Assembly: GCF_000715075.1 (NCBI RefSeq)
Contig: NC_134101.1
Span: forward strand, 140,630,237-140,694,236
Direction of reading: 5' to 3'
From: Nicotiana tabacum
Taxonomy: Eukaryota; Streptophyta; Magnoliopsida; Solanales; Solanaceae
DNA: 64,000 nt
Both the position numbers and the translations under genes were made by a program. The notes under the pieces are model-generated. The model was not told the DNA's origin. It was given only the letters and a program-made list of their open reading frames with translations, and searched no databases. Positions 1-11,309 of this stretch are shown one piece after another. Numbering within the stretch: position 1 is the first letter of the stretch; every line of letters starts with the position of its first letter.

Positions 1-857
1 TTATTTTCAGTCCTAAAGACTAGAGAGAACAAGTTTGGAAGCTAGGGTTCTTGCACACATACTTGGGTTTTGAAGATTTGAAGCTTTTGGTTGAGAATTG
101 TTTACCCATTTATGTTTATTTCTTCATTTTCTTGCTCTGTATCAAATATCTAAGTTTGTAGTATTTATTTCAACACTTGAATCTTGTTTATGGAAATATT
201 CATGTGTAAAGTGTGGATTAAATATCTTGTTGTGCTTATTTATTGAATGATTTTTTTTTCTTTTATGAAGTGAGTTATTGTTTCTTTGATTATTCTTGTT
301 ATTTAACGTTTCCAAAAGGATTAGATAACCCTAGGACCCACCCATTAACTTCGCATTAATTTTGGGAAAGATTATTTAGGGTTGGGAAAGTTTATAGATT
401 CTACCTAGGGATAGGATTGAACAACTTGTAACCATAATCGGGTGTGCTTAGTCTCCTAATTGTTTAGGGATAATTCAATTAGAAAGTCTTGTTAGTCTTT
501 GAAAGAAGCTAAAATAGAATTATTACCGGTTGCTAATTAACATAACTCGCTCATATTTGTAAAATCGTGAAATACATTGGATCGTTACTTGAGTGTAATA
601 CCCCGTGTATCCATACTTGTGACCATTGATAATTTTACTTACTTTCTAGGTTAGTTTATATTTTTGTATTTAGCTATAAATATTTTCTCAAATCAATTCT
701 AAGTATTTGGCATTGCATAACAAGTGATAATTCTCTTACATTCCTAATCGTCTACATATTGTTCTCTGTGGGATTTAACTCCGACTCATAGTTGGGTAAA
801 TTATATTGCATGCGACCGTGTCCATTTACTTTTTAGTAGTGGAGTTGAACGTCATCA
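1..857 (+). repeat. Right end of an LTR (Athila/Tat-like) inserted in the Ogre-like pol
   Basis: AT-rich non-coding sequence ending in GTTGAACGTCATCA. The last 120 bases (GTGGGATTTAACTCCGACTC, then GCGACCGTGTCC) resemble the end of a plant Athila/Tat LTR. The coding frame of the downstream Tat protease begins immediately after, mid-protein, so this is read as the right end of an element or solo LTR inserted into that older gene. The left end is outside the window, so the target duplication cannot be checked. No ORF of note was seen. Confidence 0.55.
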
Positions 858-863
858 TTTGCC

Positions 864-1904
864 CAATAACATGACTAGTGGAGAAATGTCCAACATGGTG
901 GGACAAATGTTAGGAAGCCACAAGATCACTTTTCACGAAGATGAGCTGCCACCGGAAGGACTGAGTCACAGCACAACACTACATATCAAAGTGTAATTCG
1001 AGGACAAATTCATCGTCAGGGTCCTGATAGATGGGGGTTTGAGTCTCAATATTTTTCCATTGACTACTTTGAAGAGATTGGGTAAAGGTTTGCACAAAAT
1101 ATGAGCAGGAACTATGAATGTGAGAGAATTCGATGGGTCCCAAAGGGCCATAGTCGGGGAGACCAACCTCTATTTGTAGATGGGCCCGACTTGGTTATAT
1201 GTTGAATTTAAAGTATTGGACATATCTGCCACATACAATATGTTGTTGGGATGACCGTGGATATATGTTGCTGGGTCCTTAGCCTCTACTCTACACCAGG
1301 CCTGATGTTTGAATGGAATCATCAGGAAGTAATCATCCACGGTGATGAAAGTAATACCAATTACACCAATCAAACTTTTCCGGTTTTCGAGAATAGAAGG
1401 AAGTTGGGAGGAGAAACATACCATCGCATCAAGCGCGTCAATGCAATTGAAAAAGACAAATGGTGGAGTAGCAAGATTGAAAGCATATTGTTATGGACAA
1501 GGTATTAACCCTACAAGGGCCTCGGCAAGATGTCCAAGGGATTACCAATCTGGTATAGTTAAAGCTTCATTGAATGACTTTTGGACTTGGATATCGATAC
1601 ACCCGGAAGGAGTACAATGATTGGTCGCCACCATGGCATGGTCCTTATTACCCTCTTGAACAGCCAATACCGCATATGTACTAGACATTTTAATAAACTG
1701 ACGTGATATGGGGATCTGAAGAAGATGAAGCTTTAGCTGGCCTAAGGAACCTATTTCTGGATGATGAAGACATGGATTTCATGCAATAGTTGAGGATGAG
1801 GAGAAGGAGGAGGAGGAAGACCTTACCATTCAGATCGTGGGAAAAGGAACTGTTCTTATATACTGGACTGATGCACCGTCCCGGGCCCGTCGAGTTCCTA
1901 GTTA
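864..1904 (+). pseudogene. Ogre-like aspartic protease (PR) with acidic C-terminal linker
   Basis: The + strand translation, read through several stops, gives ITFHEDELPPEG, then the active-site motif VLIDGG followed by LNIFPLTTL, then a beta-rich stretch and WNHQEVIIHGD near 1310-1350. This is a retropepsin of Tat type (D-G-G in place of D-S/T-G), which cleaves the element polyprotein. From 1375 to 1620 the frame changes (a run with ENRRKLGGETYHRI), then an acidic tail rich in Glu (about 1790-1830) ends at a TAG at 1902-1904. At least three in-frame stops (near 995, 1103 and 1177) and frameshifts inactivate it. The gag part is missing because an LTR abuts at 857. Confidence 0.75.
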
Positions 1905-2098
1905 GCCTGACAATTAGAATGATCTATTTTTTTAAAGCAATTTTAAGCATTTAAGACATTTTAGTATTTTGTTTTGAACGTATTTTGTTCTGAAATAATT
2001 GCTCGAGTCATCGAGCCGCACTTGTTTGAATGTTTTCAAAATTTATTTAATGCATTACTATCTTAGTATTCATTATTATCCTTTACATTTATTTACAG
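1905..2098 (+). other. Candidate Ogre pro-pol intron
   Basis: An AT-rich non-coding gap between the end of the protease frame (TAG 1902-1904) and the start of the pol frame near 2106. It ends in a pyrimidine-rich tract followed by TTTACAG (CAG at 2096-2098), a good plant acceptor. Ogre elements are known to carry an intron between protease and RT. No single donor stands out, so the left limit is only the stop codon. Confidence 0.35.
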
Positions 2099-2105
2099 TG
2101 TTATT

Positions 2106-3570
2106 ATTACTTATCCCGATGGACCTATGTCTGTGACATGTAATAAGACAATACAACATAAGGATAGTGACTTAGAGGAGATAGAAGAAGAAGAAGACAT
2201 AATACCTAAAGAAATTGTCAGAGTAGTGGAAAATTTTGAGAACAAGCCTATGTCCAATTTTGAAGAAACCGAGATAGTCAATGTGGGAGATTCCGTAACA
2301 ATCAAAGAAACTCGCATAAGCATTCACCTATCACTATCAGAGAAACAAGAATACACCTGTTTCCTGAAAGAGTAAGAAGATATTTTTGCATGGTCTTATG
2401 ATGATATGACACGTTTGAGCACGTCTATAGTGGCTCATAAATTGCCTACCAATCCGATGTGTCTGCTTGTAAAGAAGAAGCTCAAAATGTTCAAGTCGGA
2501 TATGAGTCTAAAAATCAAAGAGGATGTCACCAAGCAGATCAAAGCTAAAGTTCTTAGAATGGTTGAATATCCTACTTGGTTGGCTAACATCGTGCCAGTT
2601 CCGAAGAAAGACAGGAAGGTCAGAGTATGTGTCGACTATCGGGATTTAAATAGAGCAAATCCCAAAGCATGAACTCCAATACTGATCGACAACTGTGCCA
2701 AGCATGTACTCCAATCCTTTGTGGATTTCTTCGTGAGATATCATTAGACCTAGATAGATGAAAAAGATGCTGAGAAGATAGCCATTATTATGCCATGGGG
2801 AGTGTATTGCTATAATATGATGTCATTTGGTCTAAAGAATGTTGGGGCCACTTATATGAGAGCCATGACAACAATTTTCTACAACATGATACACAAGAAG
2901 ATAGAAGTGTACATGGACGACGTCATCATCAAATCCAAGAAGGGTACAAATCACATAGCAGACCTGAGGAAATTCTTTGATCGACTTCGAAGGTATAATT
3001 TAAAACTAAGTCCCGCAAAATGTGCCTTTGGAGTCCCTGCTAAAAAGTTGTTAGGATTCATCATCAACAGCCGAGGAATTGAGCTAGACCCGTCAAAGGT
3101 CAAGGATATCCAGGATTTTCCACCACTAAAGAACAAGAAAGATATGATGTGCTTCTTGGGGCATCTCAATTTCATCATCCGCTTCATATCGCAATCGACT
3201 GTGATCTGTGAGCCAATTTTAAAAATGTTAATGAAGGATGCCGCGACAAGTTGGACTAAAGACTACCAAAAAGTTTTTAACAAAATCAAGGAATATTTCT
3301 CCATACCACCTGTATTGGTCCTGCCAGAACATGGGAGACCTCTACTACTCTATTTGTCCGTACTAGATGGGGCTTTCGGTTGTGTAATGGGACAACACGA
3401 CGCGAGGGGGGTGCGTGGGGGAAGAGCATGCCATATACTATCTAAGTAAGAAGTTCACACCCTATGAAGCACGATACTCTTTGCTGGAACGCACTTGTTG
3501 TGCCCTGACGTGGATAGCTCAAAAATTTAGGAACTACTTATGTGCCTACACTACATATCTCATATGAAGG
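2106..3570 (+). pseudogene. Ogre-like reverse transcriptase and first RNase H
   Basis: The frame opens with an acidic region (2127-2370), then the RT leader, VPKKDRKVRVCVDYRDLNRA near 2596-2660, MPWGVYCYNMMSFGLKN at 2790-2840 and the catalytic YMDD motif near 2914 (VYMDDVIIKSK). The thumb and connection reach about 3320, then RNase H (LLLYLSVLDGAFGCVMGQHD, 3340-3400) continues in another frame to 3570. The enzyme copies element RNA into DNA. Stops interrupt it at 2372, 2670, 2748 and 3447, and a frameshift follows 3400. Length and order fit Ty3/gypsy pol. The next domain, an archaeal-type RNase H, is what makes it Tat rather than a chromovirus. Confidence 0.85.
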
Positions 3571-4260
3571 ATGGATCCTCTGAAATACATTGTCCAGAAA
3601 CCCATGCCTACAGGGAAACTAGCAAAATGGCAGGTACTATTGAGTGAATTTGATATTGTCTATGTAACTCAAAAGGCAATCAAGGAACAAGCATTAATAG
3701 ATCATCTTGCAGAAAATCCTGTAGGAGGAGAATATGAAACTCTGAAAAGGTATTTTCCCGACGAAGAAGTATCATTTGTAGGAGAAGATATCACCGAAAC
3801 TTATGACGGTTGGAGAATGTTCTTCGATGGGGCCGCAAATTTCAAATGAGTGGGTATTAGAGCTATTTTGGTATAAAAGACAGGTTAACACTATCTGATA
3901 TCTACAAATCTCAGATTTCCATGCCTCAACAATATGGCAGAGTCTGAGGCTTGCATCTTGGGGCTTAATTTGGCCATTGACATGAATATATAGGAATTGC
4001 TGGTAATTGGTGATTCAGACCTTCTGGTACATCAAGTTCTAAGAGAGTGGGCTACAAAGAATACCAAAATACTACTGTATCTATATCATGTGCAAGAGTT
4101 GATGAAGAGGTTCACGAAGATAGAGTTCAGACATGTTCCGAGAATCAAGAATGGGTTTCGCAGACATATTGCCCACTTTGTCCTCTATGATACAACACGC
4201 AGACAAGAGTTTCATCGACCATATTCTAGTAAGAATCCATAAGTAGCCCGCCTATTACGC
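3571..4260 (+). pseudogene. Archaeal-type second RNase H (aRH) of Tat pol
   Basis: After a connection segment (PTGKLAKWQVLLSEFDIVYV, 3607-3666) the translation shows WRMFFDGAANFK near 3812-3848, NMAESEACILGLNLAIDMN near 3925-3985, and LLVIGDSDLLVHQV at 3997-4040. These carry the first acidic residues of a second RNase H, a hallmark of Tat/Ogre elements among plant Ty3/gypsy. The final region around the last acidic residue (4140-4200) is frameshifted. Stops at 3847, 3877 and 3991 break it. It lies between RT-RNase H and integrase as expected. Confidence 0.8.
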
Positions 4261-5492
4261 TCATTTTGAAGAAAAAATGGATGGGAATCTATGGTTCTGC
4301 GATATCAAGGAATACTTGGCAAAAGGAGAGTTCTCTAGAGCATGCAAATCACACTAAAAAACACACACTCCGAAGATTATCCAACCATTTCTTTCAAAGT
4401 GGAGGAATTCTGTACAGAAGGACTCCAGACCTAGGATTATTACGGTGTGTTGATGCCAAGGAAGCTTCAAACTTCTTCAAGAGATACACGGACCACACAT
4501 GAACTATTTCGTCTTTGCCAGAAAATATTGAGAGCATGATATTTTTGGATGACTATGGAAACAGACAGCATCAGGTATGCCCAAAAGTGTCACCAGTGCC
4601 AAATGCATTCAGATATGATACGGGTGCCACCAAATAAACTCAATTCAACAAGTACACCTTGGAATTTTTCCACTTGGGGAATGGATGTCATCTGTCCAGT
4701 CGAACTCGCCACTTTAAACGGGCATAGGTTCATTTTAGTTTCCATAGACTACTTAACAAAATGGGTTGAGACTAGATCTTACAAGGCTGTAAGCAAGAAA
4801 GTCACCGTAGATTTTGTTAGGGATCGTATTGTTTGCCGGTTCGGGGAGCCGGAATACATCATCACCGACAATGCCGCCAACCTCAATAATGACTTAATGA
4901 AAGCCATATGTGAAACCTTCAAAATCAAGCATAAGAATTTCATAGCATACATCCATCAAATGAATGGATCCGTGGAGGCTGCAAACAAGAATATCAAGAA
5001 AATATTATGAAAGATGGTAGACAAGCACAAGAACCGGTACTGGTCTACGGTACTGAACACATTAACAGGGGCAACCCCCTACTTGCTGGTCTACGGTACT
5101 GAAGCTGTCATTCCCTCCAAAGTTGAAATTCCTTCATTGAGAATTATACAAGAAGGAGAACCCAATGATGCAGAATGGAATGGAATCCTTATGAACAATT
5201 GGTCTTATTGACGGGAAAAGAATGAATGCAGTTCCATGGTCAACTTTATCGGAACAGAATGTCCAGAGCTTTCAATAAAAGGGTCAGACCCAGATAGTTC
5301 ACACCAGGCCAGCTGGTGCTGAAGTGAATCTTTCAACATCTGGATGAAGCCAAAGGGATGTTTTCACCCAACTGACAAGGTCCATACATAGTTCACAGAG
5401 TACTAACAGGAGGAGCGCTCATACTCATAGAGATGGATTGAGAAGTTTGGCCAAAACCTATCAACTCAGACGCAGTCAAGAGATACTATGTT
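4261..5492 (+). pseudogene. Ogre-like integrase with GPY/F-type C-terminus
   Basis: The zinc-binding N-terminus is partly visible (CHQCQMHSDMIR near 4588). The catalytic core keeps its triad: Asp in WGMDVICP near 4680, Asp in IITDNAANLN near 4860, Glu in NGSVEAANKN near 4970. A TGA at 5008 splits the core from the next piece (YLLVYGTEAVIPSKVEIPSL). The C-terminal segment from 5220 to 5492 reads in another frame as a GPY/F-like module with several stops (GQLYRNRMSRAFNKRVRP near 5239-5292, ending in INSDAVKRYYV). Integrase joins the cDNA to host DNA. No chromodomain was seen. Confidence 0.85.
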
Positions 5493-6120
5493 TAGATTGT
5501 TTACATTTCTTCATCTGATGTAACTGAACTATGCTTGACCTGATTCCCATTTAAGAGGGGATATGTAGGCAGCCCTATGGGTTCGGTCACATCTCAATAA
5601 AATCTTCATTTTTGCCATGGTCAGAAACTGGGGCAGAATTTTGAGGAGGACCCTCAAAATTCTAAAGCAAGTCCAGATAATTTCGTCATACGCAGAACAA
5701 TCAAAGAATTGCTTTTAAACTGGGGCAGAATTTCTCAAAATTCTAATGCAAAGAAGTCGCAATTTCTCTAAAGTGTCACAGTCATTGGTTCATCTAATTT
5801 ACTTGATATTGCATACTATTACGGTTTTAAATAATTACGTTCATCAAATACACACATATTTTTTATTGAAAAACTTTACATTCATAAACAACCAACTACC
5901 CATGGTAACTTGAGCAGGATCTCGATAATAGATCAAAGCTAAGCAAGCAAAGGCACGAACCAACCTTCCCCGCAAAACACACTATTTTTCTTTGGATGCA
6001 GGCACAATGAACATAACAGGAGTATTCGCAAATACATACATATCAAAATCACTATCTTCATAACGATAAAATTGCCAAACGCAAACATGTCTCCAAATAA
6101 GAAATGCTCTGCTATCACTC
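5493..6120 (+). other. 3' untranslated region of the Ogre-like element, first part
   Basis: Non-coding after pol. It holds a CTGATTCCCATTTAAG block and ATATGTAGGC (5540-5571), an AATAAA at 5596-5601, and a perfect 11-bp inverted repeat at 5636-5646 and 5652-5662 (GAATTTTGAGG, 5-nt loop). A weaker GGGGCAGAATTT repeat follows near 5725. The rest, to the CACTC target site at 6116-6120, shows nothing else. It continues at 16085 beyond the inserted element. Confidence 0.6.
6116..6120 (+). repeat. Target-site duplication, left copy (CACTC)
   Basis: CACTC immediately precedes the TGTATAC start of the 5' LTR. The identical CACTC at 16085-16089 follows the ...TAAACA end of the 3' LTR. Five bases is the usual Ty3/gypsy target duplication. 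Confidence 0.9.
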
Positions 6121-6863
6121 TGTATACGGTGAAATCGGAGAGGCTAATTTCTCGTTGTTAGGTCATCTCGGAAGATCACCTCGGAGGCTCGAGACAATGG
6201 ACCGAGTACTCTCTCTCGAGGGTCCTCGACACTCAAACTCAAGATAATGACGACCTCGGTAATAGTAGAAATGCGAAGCTCCCTAGGTGCACTGCAAGGA
6301 ATAACAGAGCCTAGTGAACTACTCTAAGACCCGAATAAGGGTGTCATCTAGTTGTTACATCTCCGTATCTTTGTAATTAATGCTTGTTGTACTATGATGG
6401 GATTCCCCTCCTATATAAAGGGGATCCTTGCCACTTTGTAAGGGGTTGTTGCTTCAGTTGCTCCACATGAAATACACAAGAACATTATATTTTCTCCCTA
6501 ACGTATTCTCTTGATATTATTGTTTTCACCTATTAGCTTCATATTTGTTCATCATTTATTGGTTATCATTGGCCATAAAGAGCTTCCGTTAATTTTATTA
6601 TACCTGTTAGTCGTATTTCGACCCCCCCCCCCCCGACAGCTCCCTGCCGAGCTCCTGAATCAACGTTGAGGCCCCGAATCAACAAGCTCGAGGCCTTGAT
6701 AAATGGCCCAAGGGTATGATTATTGCCCTATCCTTAACACTTATTTTGTTCTATGTCTCACATACATAGCATCAACTGCTTAACCACTAGCATAAAAATA
6801 GATCACGTATTTTTAGAGTCCCATAAACAAATTTAATTGTTATTACCATTTTCACAATAAACA
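6121..6863 (+). repeat. 5' LTR of the gag-protease element
   Basis: Starts TGTATACGGTG, ends ...CAATAAACA, 743 bp. It aligns along its whole length with 15333-16084. Landmarks in order: CTCGAG-rich U3, TATA box at 6411-6420, a pyrimidine-rich leader, a run of 13 C at 6622-6634, and a conserved terminal 100 bases. Confidence 0.92.
6411..6420 (+). promoter_or_regulatory. TATA box of the 5' LTR
   Basis: CTATATAAAG, kept at the same place in the 3' LTR (15623-15632), is the likely core promoter for the gag-protease transcript. Confidence 0.7.
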
Positions 6864-6866
6864 GTT

Positions 6867-6884
6867 TGGTGCCCACCGTGGGGC
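6867..6884 (+). other. Primer-binding site
   Basis: TGGTGCCCACCGTGGGGC begins 3 bases after the LTR. The TGG start matches a tRNA 3' CCA. It differs from the initiator-Met type site TGGTATCAGAGC used by the chromoviruses here. I do not assign the tRNA. Confidence 0.7.
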
Positions 6885-6981
6885 TAAAAATAATAGTGAT
6901 TATTTTTTTGCTAGTTTTGTCACACGACGCAAGTTATCTTTCACGCATTTTCTTGTCCAAGATCTTTGATTGCAGGTTAAA

Positions 6982-8458
6982 ATGTCTAACTCAGTGAATG
7001 GAGGTGAAAACAACAATCTTGAGGACCATGGAGAAAACAGTGTGGATGTCCCAGGTATTGGTATGCTACCACAAAACCATGGGAATGCGCCAGAACAAGT
7101 CCTCGTAGACGCGGTCTCATGCGACACCCAACGGGCCGATATAAGCTCGTATACCGATAGGAGCGTGCGTCAGGGAGATCCACAAGAAGCCCAGAAAACA
7201 CCAACTAGGGAAGAATGGGAGGTTAGCCTTCATGTTATTTTAGAAATATTGTAGGAACAATAGCTGGCTATTGCTCAGCTGCAAAGTCTCCAGAAAACTC
7301 CTAGCACGGTAGCACTGGGGACAGCTCCCCAGGAGAACAGGTACCGGAGATATTGAGCAATAACGTGTCGATGACCGATCCCGTCATCGTAAAAATGCTC
7401 GAGGATCTTGCTAAAAGGATAGAATCGGGCAAGAAGATGATAGAAGCCAATGACAAAAAGGTTGAACCCTACAAATCCAGGGTCGATCAAATTCTGGGCG
7501 CAACCCCGATCCTGAAAGGTGTGGATTCGAAGATGTTCGTACAAAGACCTTTCATTGAGGAAGCGGCCCTAAAACCCATTTCAAAGAAGTTCGGAATGCT
7601 AGAACTCCCAAAGTACATTGGGACCTCAAACCCCAATTAACACATTACAACCTACACTTGCGCAGTGAAGGGTAACGATATAAAGGACGATGAAATCGAG
7701 TCCGTCTTACTAAAAAAGTTCTTGGAAACTCTCCCGAAGGGGGCATGATGTGGTATCACAACCTTGCTCCTAGCTCCATAGACTCATTTGTCATGCTAGT
7801 AGACTCCTTCATAAAATCACATGCCGGTGCCATCAAAGTAGCAACGAGGAAATCTGACGTCTTCAAGATCAAGCAAAGGGAGAATGAGATGCTGCGAGAA
7901 TTCGCATCTCGCTTTCAAATGGAATGAAAGGAACTACCACCAGTCTCCGATGACTGGGCAGTGCAGGCCTTCACTCAAGGTCTAAATGAATGAAGCTCGG
8001 GGGCTTCAAGGCAGTTCAAACAGAATTTGGTCGAGAATCCTGCTGCGACCTGGTCCGATGTCCCCAACCGATACAAGTCAAAGATCAGGATTGAAGACGA
8101 CCAGCTAGGAGCCCATGGGGCTTAGTATACCTAAGCAGGCTCCTGGTGAAGAAGCTAAAGCCAAACAAAGAAATATATCAGCCACACACCGAAGACAGAA
8201 GGAACGCTCCGAGGCATAACCCGCCTCGCATTGATCGAAGGATAGACAGTGGACAGAATCCTCAGGGACTCATCAACAAAGCCAGATTCGCCAGGAACAC
8301 AGGGCTAATGGAGGCACCTCACTTATCAGAATACAACTTCAACGTCGATGTATCGGACATCATGTTCTCCATCAGTAAAATCAGAGACGCTAGGTGGCCC
8401 AGGCCTGTAAAATTGGATCCTTCACAAAGGAATTATAACTTAGTATGTGAATTTCAAT
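6982..8458 (+). pseudogene. Tat gag polyprotein (matrix-capsid part)
   Basis: I chose the ATG at 6982 because MSNSVNGGENN starts a continuous frame to 7251 just after the leader. The core continues in other frames: MLELPKYIGTSNP (7599-7637), SVLLKKFLETLPKG (about 7702-7743), MWYHNLAPSSIDSF (7748-7789) and FIKSHAGAIKVATRK, with the retrotransposon-gag signature LREFASRFQ near 7900. Up to 8458 it is basic and proline-rich. Gag forms the particle that packages element RNA. At least two frameshifts and stops at 7252, 7638, 7925 and 7991 break it. No CCHC knuckle was found, as is common in Tat gag. Confidence 0.8.
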
Positions 8459-8527
8459 AGGATTCTTAAGCGACCGAGCTAAGAGGAACTAGCCAGACTA
8501 CTCAATAAGGGTTACCTCCGAGAATTC

Positions 8528-9258
8528 TTAAGTGACCGAGCCAAAAATTAGTTCCGGGAAAGAGAGGCAGCCAAGAAGAACGAAATGAATGAGCAACAAC
8601 ATGTCATCTGCATGATCTTGGGAGGCATCGATGCCCTGCAGGAACCCGTGATGAGAAAGACAAAAATATCCATCGCCAGAGAAAAGCGAACCCAGGGGTC
8701 TATACCCGAGGATGCCCTCATATTCAACGAAGAGGACACCGAGACCTTGTCTCAACCTCACAATGATGCACTGGTAATCTCTTTCCTTGTAAATTATTTT
8801 CAAATAAAACGTGTACTCGTGGATACAGGTAGCTCGGCGAACTTTATCAGGTCGAGGGTGATAGAACAGCTTAGTCTGCTTGACAAAATCGTGCCCGCCA
8901 CTTGAGTCCTCAATGGATTCAACATGGCAAGTGAAACAACAAATGGAGAAATCACCCTCCCATTCACCGTGGCCGGCACAACCCAAAATGCCAAATTCCA
9001 TGACATCAAAGGAGACATGAGCTACAACATCTTGTTTGGACAGTCGTGGATACACTGCATGAGAGCTGTACCGTCCACTCTCCACCAAATAATGAAATTC
9101 CCGACAAAGGATGGGATTAAAACTGTATATGGGAAACAACATGCGGCATGGGAAATGTTCAGGGTGCATGATGTGGCACCGACACCAATACCTCCACCCA
9201 CAAAAGAGCCAAAGGGTAATCAAACTACACCTTCGACTAAGCCCAATCAAACAACGTA
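8528..9258 (+). pseudogene. Tat retropepsin, last structural domain of the element
   Basis: The + strand frame runs 8543-9258 with a stop at 8903. It shows NEQQHVICMILGGIDA near 8590, the active-site VLVDTGSSANFI near 8815, and the second lobe near 9020 (MSYNILFGQSWIHCM), ending in a proline- and threonine-rich tail and TAA at 9256. Pol would normally follow. Instead the sequence passes within about 170 bases into a 3' region that, in the related element at 53928-61386, lies downstream of integrase. The minus-strand ORF over this interval is a shadow. Confidence 0.85.
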
Positions 9259-10690
9259 AAGGAACATACTATGTCCTTATCTCTAGTAACTAGGACATAT
9301 CGGTCCTCCAAACATCGCCGGCACATCCCATACTAAGGTATAACCATCTCCCTTTTCATTTCGTATTTTATACTAACCCCTATGCAGGCTCCCGACCGAA
9401 GTAGTCAAAGCGCTAACCTAGCTCGAAGACCATAAGGTTTTAAAGTATCTATTGCACTCTTTTCCTTCGACCGAGTTTTTATCCCAAAACGGGTTTTACC
9501 GGCAAGGTTTTTAATGAGGCAACATCCATATGCTACCTAAGGAAGACTAAACAAGTATTTGAGGCCTCTTTCGCAATCAACCTCAAACACTGGAGGGCAT
9601 CTCCCCGGCCGGAAGGCCATCCGCTCAGAAAAACCAAGAAATGCCAAATAGGGTCCCAATAGGAAAATAATGTACCGGGCCAAATGGTCGAATGAACCAT
9701 GTCTGTATAGACGGGGCCTCGACAGCGAAAAGCAGCTCGGTACATCCGCCGAAAATGTCCCGAACACTCGGGGACTAGTGTCAATAATTCAACATCTGAA
9801 CATCCTCCGGGTTGGGACTACAAGCTCATAAGCCCTCAATGAGGCAACATGAAAATCACAAAATGTCTCCAAGGTTGAAAATGCCCTGAATACTAAGGGA
9901 CTAGCGTCAAAATCTCAAAAAAATCATGACCTATAGGTCGGGATCTCCGAAATTTTAAGCCTTCAATGAGGCAATACAAAGTTTACAAGTAACGGCTTCT
10001 GAGCCAAGGTACCCTCGATGACTCGGGGACTGTCGCCAATCACCATTCATTAGAAAATCTGAAGCCATAAGACTCCAAGCGGCCAGACTCGGTCTCATAA
10101 GACCTAAAAAGGCATGAACCACACTTTTACCAAGTGACAATATCTGTAAGACCTAAAGCAAGGCATGAACAATACTTGTACTAACTATCCAAAACTGTAA
10201 GACCTCAAAGACATGTAAAACTTGTAAGACCTTACTAAAGGCATAAACCTGATCTCAAAGTTTCGGCTATATATTGAACTTGTAAAACCCCTAAAAAGGC
10301 ATACCCTCAATATAGATGCCGAAACTATCTCATCCAGGACTCAAAAGTTCTGGCCAAACACAAATGACTTCGGTCACATGGCTGTACCAGCCGAACAAAT
10401 GTGACTCGGGGACACCCGACCGTCGCTACAAAATCACAAGCCTTCAATTACTTCGAATCTACTTCAAAAAAAAACGATTAAACTGGCTACCCTCGATACA
10501 GGCAAAAGAGCTTTGACCATGTCAGTTCCTAAACACTGGCTTTGAGATACTCAGCCTCCAACCTAAACCTCCTGAGGTGCTCGATCATCACCATATAACA
10601 ACTCATAATTGAGGTTTTTTTATTAAGACGTTGAAGAGTCAGGCAAACACTATTTAAAATATCCTTATCGAGGGACAAATAAAGCCCATA
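9259..10690 (+). other. 3' region following protease, shared with the related Tat element
   Basis: Non-coding. Bases 9425-9610, including TTTACCGGCAAGGTTTTTAA, match the reverse complement of 59840-60030, which lies just past the integrase of the minus-strand Tat element. From 9800 to 10540 there are loose repeats of about 130 bp marked by CTTCAATGAGGCAA and by GGGGACT(G/A)-type blocks. No credible ORF is present. Confidence 0.6.
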
Positions 10691-10699
10691 TAAATGGTC

Positions 10700-11130
10700 G
10701 CATCAACCAAAAGTGTGAGAGCCATTGTCGCCAGCATAATGAGCCTCAGGGCCACATACATAAAATGTCGCTTCGACCCAAGGCGTAAGAGCCACTATCG
10801 CCAGCCCGCACAAATACAAAAATTGAGGGTCGAATGAGCTCGAGTCGTAACCCGATTCGGAGACTGAATCCAAAATAGTTAACTAATTATGCCTAATAGC
10901 AAGGCGTAAGAGCCATTGTTGCTAGCCCACACTAAAAAGCCATATCGGCCCAAGGCGTGAGAGCCATTGTCGCCAGCCCACACTAAAAAGCCACATCGGC
11001 CAAAGGCGTGAGAGCCATTATCGCCAGCTCACACAAAAAAGTCGCATCGGCCCAAGGCGTGAAAGCCATTATTGCCAGCCCAAACTAAAAGGTCGCATCG
11101 ACGAAATACTTAAGAGCCTATGGGCCAGCC
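10700..11130 (+). repeat. Tandem array, 51-bp unit
   Basis: Copies of AAGGCGTGAGAGCCATTGTC start near 10901, 10952, 11003 and 11054, with a degenerate fifth near 11105, at a regular 51-bp step. Looser copies occur near 10711 and 10781. The unit also carries GCCAGCCCACAC and CATCGGCCC. A step of 51 is a multiple of three, but no long frame spans it. Confidence 0.8.
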
Positions 11131-11309
11131 TAATAAGCCCTAGGGTAGTATCACGACTCTAAGGATTCTTAAAAATAGAAAGAGATATAAAAGAAATATA
11201 GCCGCAAGGTTTTCTTTTATACACATATGCGAAAACAATGCAATCTCCATTTACAAATATGATATAAAAATGCTACATACAAAGGGCAAATTCTATGCCC
11301 CCTCGGGGG

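Noticed and set aside
6622..6634. C13 run as a regulatory element
   Set aside because: Also in the 3' LTR (15838-15850), but homopolymers of this kind arise by slippage, and no further support is visible.
8528..9250. Long minus-strand open frame (about 240 codons)
   Set aside because: It lies exactly over the + strand retropepsin, whose active site and flanks are clear. No domain is seen in the minus translation.
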